DNA of 64,000 nt, from assembly GCF_900113685.1 (NCBI RefSeq), contig NZ_FOQG01000017.1, positions 1 to 64,000 of the forward strand, in the 5' to 3' direction. The DNA comes from Nocardioides psychrotolerans (lineage in GTDB: Bacteria; Actinomycetota; Actinomycetes; Propionibacteriales; Nocardioidaceae). Positions within the stretch are counted from its first letter, which is position 1, and each line of letters starts with the position of its first letter. The notes beneath the pieces were generated by a model. That model saw only the letters and a list, made by a program, of their open reading frames with translations. It ran no database searches and had not been told where the DNA came from. This document shows, in pieces, positions 37,620 through 46,085 of this stretch. The translations under genes were made by a program, and so were the position numbers.

Positions 37620-39059
37620 GTGGACCTTCGTGACTACCTGCGGATGCTCAGGCGCCGGTGGGTCCTGATCTCCGTCACGGCCGCCATCGTGCTCGGCGTC
37701 TCAGCAGCGCTGACTTTCACGGCTATCCCAATCTACTCCTCGTCGGCACGCATCTTCGTGTCCACGACGCCCACCACCGAGTCCGACGCCTACCAGGGCG
37801 GCCTCTTCTCCGTTCAGCGAGTGACGTCCTACGCGGACCTGATCGGAAACAGCCGCGATCTGGCTCAGACCGTGATCACCGAACTCAATCTCGACCTGAC
37901 CCCGGATGAGCTGATCGGGAAGGTGACCTCGGAGGTCGTCCCAGAGACGGTCATCATCAGCCTCACCGTCACCGACCCCGACCCCGCCGAAGCGCAGCGC
38001 CTGGCTCAGGCCTACGCAGACGCCCTCTCCGACATGGTGCGCGAGCTCGAGACACCTGAGGGGTCCACCACGGCCCTGCTGAAGGCCACTACCGTCGACC
38101 CTGCGACACGGTCGGACACCCCGATCTCTCCCGACCCCGTCCGCAACCTCGGTCTCGGGGTCGTGCTCGGTCTGCTCCTGGGCTTAGGGCTCGCCCTGGC
38201 CCGAGAGTTCCTCGACACGACGATCAAGTCCGTCGACGATGTCACCAGCGCCATCGACGCCCCCCTCCTCGGTGCCATCGCCTACGACGGGTCTGCCAGC
38301 AAGCGGCCCCTGGTCACCGAGCTGGCCTCGCACGCCCCGCGGGTGGAAGCCTTCCGCGTGCTCCGCACCAACCTCCAGTTCGTGGAAGTCGACTCGCCTG
38401 ACAAGGTCTTCGTCGTCACCTCAGCCGTCCCCGGAGAGGGCAAGACCACGACCGCGGTGAACCTCGCGATCACCATGGCCCAGGCGGGGCACCGCACGCT
38501 GCTGATCGAATGCGACCTGCGGCGCCCACGCGCCGCCCGCGCCCTCGGCATGGACGAGGCCGTCGGCGTCACCACCATCCTTGTCGGCAAGGTGACACTG
38601 GACGACGCCATCCAGAAGCACGAGGACAGCGACCTGCACATGCTGGGGAGCGGCGCCATCCCGCCCAACCCGGCCGAGCTCATCCAGTCACGCGCGATGA
38701 TCGAGATGCTCGACGCGGTCCGTGAGCGCTACGACATGGTGATCATCGACGCGCCTCCGTTGCTGCCGGTCACCGACGCTGCGCTGCTCGCATCCCTCGC
38801 CGACGGCGCCCTGCTGATCGTGCGCCATGGCAAGACCACCCGCGACCAGCTGCACCTCGCGGCGGAGCGACTCCGCCAGGTGGGTGCCAACCCGATCGGG
38901 GTGGTCATGAACTGGACTCCCACCAAGGGCGCTCGCGGGGGTTATGGCTACGGCTACGGCTACGGCTACGGCTACGGCTACGGCTACGCCCCGCTCGAGG
39001 TTCCTGCGGCGACGAGCACGGTCAAGCGCAAAGGCAGTCGCACGAAGCTCGAGGAGTAG
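37620..39059 (+). CDS. Wzc-like chain-length determinant and bacterial tyrosine kinase
   Basis: This 479-residue protein joins a Wzz-type membrane domain (DLRDYLRMLRRRWVLI, then a second helix near residues 175-195) to a cytoplasmic BY-kinase. The kinase shows Walker A (VPGEGKTTT near 270), Walker A' (LLIECDLRRP) and Walker B (VIIDAPPLLP). The C-terminus holds eight Tyr alternating with Gly, the expected autophosphorylation cluster. It controls polymer length and export. GTG was chosen because GGAG lies just upstream; a TTG 11 codons earlier has none. No separate Wzb-type phosphatase is adjacent; the nearest is fused to APS kinase at 16.8-18.6 kb. Confidence 0.9.
   Translation: MDLRDYLRMLRRRWVLISVTAAIVLGVSAALTFTAIPIYSSSARIFVSTTPTTESDAYQGGLFSVQRVTSYADLIGNSRDLAQTVITELNLDLTPDELIGKVTSEVVPETVIISLTVTDPDPAEAQRLAQAYADALSDMVRELETPEGSTTALLKATTVDPATRSDTPISPDPVRNLGLGVVLGLLLGLGLALAREFLDTTIKSVDDVTSAIDAPLLGAIAYDGSASKRPLVTELASHAPRVEAFRVLRTNLQFVEVDSPDKVFVVTSAVPGEGKTTTAVNLAITMAQAGHRTLLIECDLRRPRAARALGMDEAVGVTTILVGKVTLDDAIQKHEDSDLHMLGSGAIPPNPAELIQSRAMIEMLDAVRERYDMVIIDAPPLLPVTDAALLASLADGALLIVRHGKTTRDQLHLAAERLRQVGANPIGVVMNWTPTKGARGGYGYGYGYGYGYGYGYAPLEVPAATSTVKRKGSRTKLEE
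38946..38987 (+). repeat. Seven tandem GGCTAC units encoding Gly-Tyr repeats
   Basis: Seven perfect copies of the hexamer GGCTAC follow a GGTTAT, giving eight Tyr residues spaced by single Gly at the kinase C-terminus. The identical codons make the tract prone to slippage in steps of one Gly-Tyr pair, which would keep the frame and change the number of phosphorylation sites. Confidence 0.9.
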
Positions 39060-39074
39060 ACCGCATCGGTGGAC

Positions 39075-40820
39075 TCACGAACAGGCGGAAAGCGCTGTGC
39101 TCGACGTCTGCACCGGTAGTACGCTCGGAGTCGACTCCACCTCGACATCCTCAGTCTGACCCGTCCCGGTCAACATGCGCCACGTCACGTCCAGCGTGAA
39201 GCCGGGGGTGAGCTCAGCGACCGTCGAGACTACGGGACGGCCGTCCTGGACTACAGGCACGGCCTCCACCGGCTTGCTGTTGAAGGCGACCGCAGAAATC
39301 GAGCCGCCCACTGGCCCGACAAGTCGGACGACCACCAGCTGGGATCCCGGCATGGTGCCGAAGGCGCCGGCGCCGGTGATGTAGTCCGGCAACGAAGCCG
39401 CGTCCTCGGGGGCGTCCGACAGGAGGTGCAACTTGCCCGTCAGACCTTGAACGCCGTCCTTGCAGAACGTGGTGGTGACCTTGACGTCGTGACGCAGGAA
39501 GTAGGACATCTTGGCGCCGGTCGCGTCGTTGAGATAGACGCCCACCTGGGGCGACTCGGTGTCGTCCGTGACGAGCTCACCGGCGATCGTCGAGCCCGCG
39601 ATCTCATCCTGCACAACGGGCTCGAAGGAGTGCAACCGGATCCGTCGCTCGCGGACACCGCGGGCGAGGGCGGTGAAGAGGTTCTCGGGCGAGTCCACCC
39701 CGTCCGTCAGGGCTCCGAAGATGGCCGCCGCAGCTGCTTGGAAGAATGCATCCTGCTTCTCGGGCTCCTCGAAGCGGAGGTAGACCTCATGGAGGAGCTC
39801 TTCCACCACGTTGTCGGATGTCAAGGTCCGCCCACCCACTGTCACGGGACCCGTCGAGGTCAGGGCATAGGAGAGCGACACAGGGTCAACGGTGATCACG
39901 CCGTCGATGGCCTCTGGGTAGACCTGCTCCCACCTGGCCTTCATCAGGGCAGCGACCCTCGGGAAGTCCGGCGTGAAATTGGCGTCGACGAACCATAGGC
40001 CCAGCTCCTCGCCGTAAATGTCGCGCTCAGCCTGAGTCAGCGGGAGCACCGGGGCGTTCGTCCGCCCGAACGAGATGCCCGGCACCTGCCTGGTCAGCTG
40101 AGCACGGCCGTCCTCTGTGTGCATCAGCGAGACGGCGCCCGGGAGGCCACCCGTCGCGCGGATCTCCGCATTGTTCTGGAACGCGAGCAGGTAGTCACGC
40201 GGGCCATCCGCGCCCAGGATCGTCGGCATAATCTTGGTAGCGACGGTGGCAGCGGACAGGCTTTCGGAGGCTGAGGTGATCTCATCCAGCAACTCGCGGT
40301 AGCGGCTGCGCAGGGCAGGCTCCAGGCTGAGCGGATTAATGCCCTCGAGTCGACCCGCTGCGCGCTCGAAGGACTGGCTCCCCGCCAACACCTTGGGGGT
40401 GAGCGCTTCCAGGGCTGCGAGGTCGATGGCGCCGTCAGACGGCGCCAGTGCGTCGAGATCACTGGTGATGTCAGTCAGGGGCTCTAGGCCGTCTGATGCC
40501 AGGTCATCGAGGACCTGGGCGATCGTCCGAATGGCTTCGGCGTCGTCTCCATACTTGGGGAGGATCGTCAGCGCGTCCCAGGTCGCTCCGTCGGTGCGCT
40601 CGGCGGCAGCGGAGGTGTGCACCCGAAGGCTCGACAGGGACGCGTCGATCCCAGCCTCATCAGCCTGCTCGAGTGACTCGCGAAGCTCCCGAGCGTCGGC
40701 TACCGCCGCACTGAGCGACTGATTGACCTTCCAGGCGGTCCAACCCGCCCACGCCACGAATCCAACCGCGACGACTGCCAACAGGATGACGGCAAGGCGC
40801 CATCCACGGAGAAACCTCAT
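39075..40820 (-). CDS. DUF4012 membrane-anchored extracellular protein
   Basis: A 581-residue protein with one N-terminal membrane anchor (LAVILLAVVAVGFVAWAGWTAW) and a long extracellular part. The DUF4012 core (about residues 200-500) shows YLLAFQNNAEIRATGGLPGA, WFVDANFTPDFPRVA and VDGVITVDPVSLSYAL-like blocks. The family occurs in actinobacterial exopolysaccharide loci and resembles LytR-CpsA-Psr proteins in context, but its reaction is unproven. It converges on the Wzc-like kinase with 15 bases between stops and closes the polysaccharide locus. Confidence 0.85.
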   Translation of the reverse strand: MRFLRGWRLAVILLAVVAVGFVAWAGWTAWKVNQSLSAAVADARELRESLEQADEAGIDASLSSLRVHTSAAAERTDGATWDALTILPKYGDDAEAIRTIAQVLDDLASDGLEPLTDITSDLDALAPSDGAIDLAALEALTPKVLAGSQSFERAAGRLEGINPLSLEPALRSRYRELLDEITSASESLSAATVATKIMPTILGADGPRDYLLAFQNNAEIRATGGLPGAVSLMHTEDGRAQLTRQVPGISFGRTNAPVLPLTQAERDIYGEELGLWFVDANFTPDFPRVAALMKARWEQVYPEAIDGVITVDPVSLSYALTSTGPVTVGGRTLTSDNVVEELLHEVYLRFEEPEKQDAFFQAAAAAIFGALTDGVDSPENLFTALARGVRERRIRLHSFEPVVQDEIAGSTIAGELVTDDTESPQVGVYLNDATGAKMSYFLRHDVKVTTTFCKDGVQGLTGKLHLLSDAPEDAASLPDYITGAGAFGTMPGSQLVVVRLVGPVGGSISAVAFNSKPVEAVPVVQDGRPVVSTVAELTPGFTLDVTWRMLTGTGQTEDVEVESTPSVLPVQTSSTALSACS

Positions 40821-40863
40821 GCATCCAGCCTTACTGCGCGTCTATCTCGACGGAGCTCTGTGA

Positions 40864-40905
40864 CATGGCAAAGGGCCCCACGGTGACGTGGGGCCCTTTG
40901 CCATG
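40864..40905 (-). terminator. Long perfect hairpin terminator
   Basis: A 19-base perfect inverted repeat with a 4-base GTGA loop, containing GGCAAAGGGCCCCACG and its complement. It lies 17 bases past the stop of the small secreted-protein gene on the minus strand and about 45 bases upstream of the DUF4012 start. It would end minus-strand transcripts and insulate the polysaccharide locus. Confidence 0.85.
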
Positions 40906-40921
40906 CTGCAAGAGGGGCAGA

Positions 40922-41323
40922 TCAGTCCTGACGGACGAAGACTGTGAAGGTCGTGCTCGACCTCTCGTAGACCGAGTTGTCAGCAGGCACGTAAGTGACC
41001 GTGATCTCCCACTCGCCGGCGAGCTGGAGCTTCAACTTGACGCCGTCATCAGCGTTGTTGACGCTGGCGCCGCGGGTCTTGAAGCCCTTGGGGCCGACGC
41101 GGTCGGCCGTAATCTTGAACGTGCCGCGCGGGCTGGCGTTGCCAGCCGCCGAGACTTCAGCAGTCACCGTCAGGAACTTGCCGTCGATGCTGCCGGACGC
41201 GGACGTGGAGGTCGGGATGCAGCCGGTGTAGGGACAAGCAGCCGTGGCGGTGCCGGTGGTGACGCCCACCAGACCGAGGGACATGAGCACAGCAGCGAAG
41301 AGAGCCGCGATCAGTTTCTTCAT
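40922..41323 (-). CDS. Small secreted protein
   Basis: A 133-residue protein with a standard Sec signal peptide (MKKLIAALFAAVLMSLGLVGV, then an Ala-X-Ala-type end ATAA), giving a mature part of about 100 residues. The mature sequence begins with two Cys (CPYTGC), probably a disulfide, and continues with alternating strands (GTFKITADRVGPKGF, LAGEWEITVTYVPADNSVY) that suggest an Ig-like or bacterial repeat-domain sandwich. GGAAGG lies ten bases before the ATG. It is a single gene with its own strong terminator. The function is unknown. Confidence 0.75.
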   Translation of the reverse strand: MKKLIAALFAAVLMSLGLVGVTTGTATAACPYTGCIPTSTSASGSIDGKFLTVTAEVSAAGNASPRGTFKITADRVGPKGFKTRGASVNNADDGVKLKLQLAGEWEITVTYVPADNSVYERSSTTFTVFVRQD

Positions 41324-41457
41324 GGTGGGAGCCTTCCAATGACAGAACGGGAAAACGTGGCTTCTGCGCCTCGATGGTCCCTATCAGATCACACATCCAC
41401 CCGTTCGTGAACATCGCGTTCGAAAGAAGGAGGCACAATTTACGTGGCTGACATGGA

Positions 41458-41474
41458 GCCCCGCTCAGCGGGGC
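41458..41474. terminator. GC-rich hairpin between secreted-protein and DUF849 genes
   Basis: GCCCCGC and GCGGGGC form a 7-base inverted repeat around a 3-base loop, 80 bases past the stop of the minus-strand DUF849 gene. There is no T-rich tail, so it may be a weak terminator or a processing signal. Confidence 0.35.
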
Positions 41475-41553
41475 GCGGTACTAGGACCATCGTCGGATAC
41501 GGGCTGGGGTATCTGCAGACGACGTTCCCGGTCCGGACCTGGATATCGCGTCC

Positions 41554-42390
41554 TCATCCGATCTGGAGCAGCGACCGGGCTTCCGCTGTCGACATCGGTC
41601 TCCGCTGCACCATCTCGCCCAGGGCAACTGCACGTTCGACGAGCTGAGCATTGCTCTCCACGGGGACCCCGCGGCTGATCGTCAGGACATCCTCCATGCC
41701 CACGCGCAGGTGGCCGCCCTTGGACAGGGCTGCCAGGGCTACGGGGAGCGTCGTGCGGCCGATGCCGGTCGCAGACCAGGAGGTCACCTCCGACGGCAGC
41801 GTCGCGAGGCCGGCGACCAGGGCGTCGGCGGTGCCCGGCATGCCGCCTGGCACGCCCATGACGAAGTCGCAATGCACGCGACCGCCAAAGGGCAGGCCGA
41901 ACTTGTCGATGAGGCGGACGAGCGCGTGCGCCTGGCCGAGGTCGAAGAGCTCGAACTCCGGAACGATCTGGCGCTCCTGGCTGAGCTGGTAGAGCTCGCA
42001 GACAAAGGGCCAAGGATTGAGGAAGACGTCGTCCCCAAAGTTGGTGGTCCCCATCGTGAGGCTGCAGGAGTCGGGCTGGGCGTCGAGGACCTTGAGGCGC
42101 GCTTCCAGGGGGTCGTGCACCGATCCGCCTGTCGAAAGCTGGACGATCAGGTCGGTGGACTCGTGAAGTGCCTCAACCGTGGCAGTCAGGAGCCCGAGGT
42201 CGAGGGTCGGCTTGTGGTCGGCGTCGCGGACGTGGACGTGGATCATCGCTGCGCCGGTGGCCTCGCAATCCTTGGCCGTCTGAACGAGCTCCTCGAGGGT
42301 CGTCGGGAGCTGCGGGCAGCCGGCCTTCGACGTCTCGGCGCCTGTCGGCGCGACGGTGATGAGAAGGGCTTCCGGCGGCACAACTGACAT
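41554..42390 (-). CDS. Beta-keto acid cleavage enzyme family protein (DUF849)
   Basis: A 278-residue TIM-barrel protein of the BKACE/DUF849 family, which condenses a beta-keto acid with acetyl-CoA and splits it to acetoacetate and a new CoA ester. The zinc motif [10 protein letters not shown] near residue 45 and IVQLSTGGS are visible, as are [11 protein letters not shown] and [16 protein letters not shown]. The best-studied member, Kce, cleaves 3-keto-5-aminohexanoate in lysine fermentation; substrates of others vary widely. It stands alone, divergent from dtd, so the substrate cannot be guessed from context. Confidence 0.85.
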   Translation of the reverse strand: MSVVPPEALLITVAPTGAETSKAGCPQLPTTLEELVQTAKDCEATGAAMIHVHVRDADHKPTLDLGLLTATVEALHESTDLIVQLSTGGSVHDPLEARLKVLDAQPDSCSLTMGTTNFGDDVFLNPWPFVCELYQLSQERQIVPEFELFDLGQAHALVRLIDKFGLPFGGRVHCDFVMGVPGGMPGTADALVAGLATLPSEVTSWSATGIGRTTLPVALAALSKGGHLRVGMEDVLTISRGVPVESNAQLVERAVALGEMVQRRPMSTAEARSLLQIG

Positions 42391-42489
42391 GGGGCCAGGA
42401 TGGCAGATCCTGGAGGATCGATCGAGTTGGACGAAATCTTGCGGAAATCGTTCGGCCCGAGAGGGTCTCGACGGAGCGACACTGTGTCT

Positions 42490-42915
42490 ATGCGAGCAGT
42501 GGTGCAACGGGTCTTGTCCGCCTCGGTGACGGTCGACGGAGTAGTCGTGGGCGAGATCCATGAACCCGGGTTGCTGGTCTACCTGGGAATCACGCATGGT
42601 GATGGGTTGGACGAGGTCGAGTGGATGGCGCGGAAGATCTGGGACGTCCGGATCCTGCGGGACGAGCAGTCTGCGTCCGACTTATCCGCGCCGATCCTGG
42701 TCGTCAGCCAGTTCACGCTCTACGGCGATGCCCGGAAGGGACGGAGGCCGACGTGGCAGGCGGCGCTGCCGGGGCCGGTGAGCGAGCCGGCGTACGAAGC
42801 GTTCTGCCTCGAGCTCGAGACGTTGGGCGCGACCGTGGCCCGCGGGGTCTTCGGGGCCGACATGCAGGTGGCGTCGATCAACGACGGTCCGGTCACGCTG
42901 CTGCTGGAGCGCTAA
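42490..42915 (+). CDS. dtd: D-aminoacyl-tRNA deacylase
   Basis: This enzyme removes wrongly attached D-amino acids and glycine from tRNAs. The 141-residue length is standard and the family motifs are intact: [17 protein letters not shown] at the N-terminus, the catalytic SQFTLYGD block near residue 75, and [10 protein letters not shown] at the end (the counterpart of the Gly-cisPro-type cross-subunit motif). The start was set at the ATG of MRAVVQRV because the upstream frame has no family similarity. A hairpin follows 26 bases past the stop. Confidence 0.93.
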   Translation: MRAVVQRVLSASVTVDGVVVGEIHEPGLLVYLGITHGDGLDEVEWMARKIWDVRILRDEQSASDLSAPILVVSQFTLYGDARKGRRPTWQAALPGPVSEPAYEAFCLELETLGATVARGVFGADMQVASINDGPVTLLLER

Positions 42916-42941
42916 GGCGTCACCCGGCTGGAGAACGACGA

Positions 42942-42979
42942 AGCCCCGAGCCTCCACACGATGGTGGCAACTCGGGGCT
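42942..42979. terminator. Hairpin between convergent dtd and DUF1416 genes
   Basis: AGCCCCGAG and CTCGGGGCT form a 9-base inverted repeat with a 20-base loop in the 79-base gap between two convergent genes. It could end transcription in both directions. Confidence 0.6.
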
Positions 42980-42994
42980 CGTCGCGATGCTGGG

Positions 42995-43294
42995 TCAGAT
43001 GGTGACGGTGACCTCGGCGACGGAGCCGATGGCGGCGACCACCACGTTGTCGACCGGGTCGGCCTTGGGGGCGAGGGTGCGCAGCGTCCACTCCCCCTCG
43101 CCGGCGAAGAACCGGAAGTGGCCGGTCGCGGAGGTCGGGACCTCGGCGGTGAACTCGCCGGTGCGATCGAGGAGACGCACGTAGGCGTTGCCGACCGGGT
43201 CGGTGCCGCCGCGCAGGACCTGGCCCTGGATCACGGCCTCCTTGGCGACGTTGACGCCGTCGAGGGACAGTCCACCTTCAGTTGCGCCGCACAT
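42995..43294 (-). CDS. DUF1416 protein
   Basis: A 99-residue protein starting MCGATEGGLSLDGVNV, the hallmark of the actinobacterial DUF1416 family, followed by a beta-sandwich of carboxypeptidase-regulatory type (VIQGQVLRGGTDPVGNAYVRLLD, GHFRFFAGEGEWTLRTLAP). It is almost always found right after a SseA-type rhodanese, and here its ATG overlaps the sseA stop (TGATG). The conserved Cys2 suggests a role in handling sulfur with SseA, but no activity is known. Confidence 0.88.
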   Translation of the reverse strand: MCGATEGGLSLDGVNVAKEAVIQGQVLRGGTDPVGNAYVRLLDRTGEFTAEVPTSATGHFRFFAGEGEWTLRTLAPKADPVDNVVVAAIGSVAEVTVTI

Positions 43295-44157
43295 CAGGAG
43301 GTCTGCCCTTCAGGAGAGCCGGGCTCGTCGCCGAGGGCGATCGGGACGCCGACGAGAGAGCCGTATTCGGTCCACGAGCCGTCGTAGTTCTTCACGTTGG
43401 CGTGGCCGAGGAGCTCCTTGAGGACGAACCAGGTGAGCGAGGAGCGCTCACCGATGCGGCACAGGGCGATGGTGTCCAAGGAGTCGTCGATGCCGACCTC
43501 GGCGTAGAGCGCCTTGAGGTCGTCGTCGGACTTGAAGGTGCCGTCGTCGTTGCAGTTCTTGCTCCACGGCACGTTGAGCGACGTCGGGACGTGGCCGGCG
43601 CGCTGGGACTGCTCCTGCGGGAGGTGGGCGGGGGCGAGCAGGCGGCCGGCGTACTCGTCGGGGCTGCGGACATCGATGAGGTTCTGCACGCCGATGGCAG
43701 CGACGGCGTCGTCACGGAAGGCACGGATCGAAAGGTCCTGCTCGGTGGCGGTGTAGGACGTCGTGTCGCGTGTGGGCAGCTCGTCGGTGAGCTCGCGGGA
43801 GTCGAGCTCCCACTTCTTGCGACCGCCGTCCATGAGCTTGACGTCCTGGTGGCCGTAGAGCTTGAAGTACCAGTAAGCATAGGCGGCGAACCAGTTGTTG
43901 TTGCCGCCGTAGAGGACAACGGTGTGGTCGTTGGAGACGCCGCGGTCGCTCAGGAGCGCCTCGAACTGCGACTTGCTGACGAAGTCGCGGCGGACCTGGT
44001 CCTGGAGGTCGGTGGTCCAGTCGAGCTTGATGGCATTCTTGATGTGGCCCTTGTCGTAGGCCGTGGTGTCCTCGTCGACCTCGACGATGACGATGTCGGC
44101 GTTGTCGATGTTGTCCTCCACCCACTGGGCGGTGACGAGCGAGCTCTCGCGAGTCAT
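43294..44157 (-). CDS. sseA: Thiosulfate/mercaptopyruvate sulfurtransferase
   Basis: A 287-residue two-domain rhodanese. The N-terminal domain is inactive-type (VIVEVDEDTTAYDKGHIKNA); the C-terminal domain carries the active-site loop ALCRIGERSS with catalytic Cys near residue 236, and NLIDVRSPDEYAG. It moves a sulfur atom from thiosulfate or 3-mercaptopyruvate to a thiol acceptor. AAGGAG lies before the chosen ATG. The downstream DUF1416 gene is coupled, and DUF4395 lies just upstream on the same strand, forming a sulfur/redox operon seen across actinobacteria. Confidence 0.92.
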   Translation of the reverse strand: MTRESSLVTAQWVEDNIDNADIVIVEVDEDTTAYDKGHIKNAIKLDWTTDLQDQVRRDFVSKSQFEALLSDRGVSNDHTVVLYGGNNNWFAAYAYWYFKLYGHQDVKLMDGGRKKWELDSRELTDELPTRDTTSYTATEQDLSIRAFRDDAVAAIGVQNLIDVRSPDEYAGRLLAPAHLPQEQSQRAGHVPTSLNVPWSKNCNDDGTFKSDDDLKALYAEVGIDDSLDTIALCRIGERSSLTWFVLKELLGHANVKNYDGSWTEYGSLVGVPIALGDEPGSPEGQTS

Positions 44158-44188
44158 GGAGTTCTCCTTCTGTTGGGTGGTGCGGAAG

Positions 44189-44653
44189 TCAGGAAGTGGC
44201 GGGGGTCTCGAGGCGGTCGCTGCGCGAGCCCTTGAGGATCCGCAGGGACAGCAGGTAGAACTCGCAGCCGAGGCAGAACTTGAAGACGGCGTTGAGCAGG
44301 GCGGCCGCCAGGGCGAAGCCGGTGGCGACGAGGCCCACGACGCCGGCGCCACTGGCGAAGCCGATGACGCCCACGAGGGCGAAGCCGAGACCGACGGCCT
44401 GGGCGAAGCGCGGCGGGGCAGCGTCCTCCCACTCGGGAGACCTGGTCAGCCGGGGACGCACGACGGTGCGGAACACCCAGGCCAACGGGGTGTGCTGGAT
44501 GCCGCGGCCGGCGCCCACGGCGAACAGCGCTGCCTGCGCGGCGAGGAGCACCGTGGCGAAGGTGCTCGGCGCCGTTAGCAGCACGACGGCCAGCACGATG
44601 CTGGTGACGGCTGCGGTGAACTGCGGGCCGCGTGAATCGATCTGGGTGGTCAT
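44189..44653 (-). CDS. DUF4395 membrane protein with CxxC motif
   Basis: This 154-residue protein has four hydrophobic helices and the CLGCEFY motif near residue 130 that marks DUF4395. GGAGAG precedes the ATG. The family usually stands between a thioredoxin-like gene and sseA; here the thioredoxin-like gene lies 2.4 kb away, beyond two sugar-nucleotide genes. A role in transferring reducing power or sulfur across the membrane is likely but unproven. Confidence 0.85.
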   Translation of the reverse strand: MTTQIDSRGPQFTAAVTSIVLAVVLLTAPSTFATVLLAAQAALFAVGAGRGIQHTPLAWVFRTVVRPRLTRSPEWEDAAPPRFAQAVGLGFALVGVIGFASGAGVVGLVATGFALAAALLNAVFKFCLGCEFYLLSLRILKGSRSDRLETPATS

Positions 44654-45071
44654 GGCTCTCCTGGGGTCCTGTCGTGGGCGACGGCAAGGGACCCGGGGGC
44701 GCTCGTGTGAACGCGGCAACTCGGCTTAACTGGAGCGATCCAGTCGACTTAGCGGAGTCGGAGACGGGGTCCCGTCAGGACATTCGACACAGGGACGAGC
44801 GCACGCGGCAGTGGTCCACTGCGCGTCGCTTGGTCAACCAGGTCGTGGACATGCGTCCAGAGTAGGGACGCCTGCTCGTGGACACACATCGACGTCTCAC
44901 CTATCGGACAGGCGGTCCATTATGTGGACGTCGTAAGCAGGGGCCACGAGGTAACCGACGAGCGCGACGGCTAGCACCCGGCGTACTCCTGGCTTGTCCA
45001 CGGGGCCCACCGTCCCAGAAGCCTGCGCACTATCCTCGCGTGACCCACTCTTCGACCAGGACAGGATCGAC
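44654..45071. promoter_or_regulatory. Divergent regulatory region with clustered TGGAC half-sites
   Basis: This 418-base gap between DUF4395 and gmd has no convincing gene. It holds an inverted repeat ACTGGA-GCGA-TCCAGT (44,729-44,744) near DUF4395, and six TGGAC/GTCCA half-sites between 44,814 and 44,929. Two pairs face each other: TGGAC-4-GTCCA (44,846-44,859) and GTCCA-5-TGGAC (44,915-44,929). This looks like a multi-site operator for an unknown regulator. The gmd start has an AGGA-type ribosome-binding site. Confidence 0.45.
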
Positions 45072-46085
45072 GTGCCCAAGCGCGCATTCATCACCGGGAT
45101 CACCGGCCAGGACGGCTCCTACCTCGCCGAGCTGCTCCTGGAGAAGGGCTACGAGGTCCACGGCCTGGTGCGGCGGTCGTCGAGCTTCAACCGGGGACGC
45201 ATCGACCCGATCTATCTCGACGCCTCCGCCGGTGAGCGTCTCTTCCTGCACTACGGCGACATGACCGACGGCGTCAGCCTGGTCAACCTCGTGCACGAGA
45301 TCAAGCCCGACGAGGTCTACAACCTCGCGGCCCAGAGCCACGTGCGGGTGTCTTTCGAGATCCCGGAATACACCGCGTCGGCCGACGGCATCGGGACCGT
45401 GCGGCTCCTGGAGGCGCTGCGCGCGGCCAAGCTCGACTGCCGGTTCTACCAGGCGTCGACCTCGGAGATGTTCGGCGCGACGCCTCCCCCGCAGGACGAG
45501 CACACCCTCTTCTACCCGCGCTCCCCCTACGCCGCCGCCAAGCTCTATGCGCACTGGATGACCATCAACTACCGCGAGGCCTACGACATGTATGCCGTCT
45601 CCGGGATCCTCTTCAACCATGAGTCACCGCGGCGCGGCGAGTCGTTCGTGACCCGCAAGATCACCATGGCCGTCGCGGCGATCCAGGCCGGGCACCAGGA
45701 CGTCCTGCTGCTCGGCAACATCGACGCCGTGCGCGACTGGGGCTACGCCAAGGAGTACGTCGAGGGCATGTGGCGGATGCTGCAGCAGGACGAGCCAGGC
45801 GACTACGTGCTCGCCACCGGCGTCGGCACCACCGTGCGCGACTTCTGCGAGCAGGCCTTCGCCCACGTCGGCATGGACTGGCGCGACTACGTGATCTTCA
45901 ACGAGGCGAAGTACGAGCGACCGACCGAGGTGGACGCGCTCATCGGCGACCCGGCCAAGGCCCACGAGGTCCTCGGCTGGAAGGCGCAGACCGACATCGG
46001 CGCGCTGGCCCGGCTGATGGTCGACGCCGACGTCGCGGCATTGTCCGGAGGGCCGTTCGGAGGGCCGGCCGCCGGCCTCGCCTGA
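45072..46085 (+). CDS. gmd: GDP-mannose 4,6-dehydratase
   Basis: This enzyme converts GDP-D-mannose to GDP-4-keto-6-deoxymannose, the precursor of GDP-rhamnose, GDP-fucose and related sugars. The 337-residue protein has the NADP motif [20 protein letters not shown] at its start, [14 protein letters not shown], the QASTSEMFG catalytic block with Thr-Ser-Glu, [12 protein letters not shown] with Tyr-Lys, and [18 protein letters not shown], all specific for GMD. AGGA lies before the GTG. The stop overlaps the start of the next, related gene (TGATG), so the pair form one unit. Confidence 0.95.
   Translation: MPKRAFITGITGQDGSYLAELLLEKGYEVHGLVRRSSSFNRGRIDPIYLDASAGERLFLHYGDMTDGVSLVNLVHEIKPDEVYNLAAQSHVRVSFEIPEYTASADGIGTVRLLEALRAAKLDCRFYQASTSEMFGATPPPQDEHTLFYPRSPYAAAKLYAHWMTINYREAYDMYAVSGILFNHESPRRGESFVTRKITMAVAAIQAGHQDVLLLGNIDAVRDWGYAKEYVEGMWRMLQQDEPGDYVLATGVGTTVRDFCEQAFAHVGMDWRDYVIFNEAKYERPTEVDALIGDPAKAHEVLGWKAQTDIGALARLMVDADVAALSGGPFGGPAAGLA

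Noticed and set aside
38946..38987. Hexamer array considered as a CRISPR or noncoding repeat
   Set aside because: It has no spacers and is in frame inside the kinase gene, encoding Gly-Tyr pairs.
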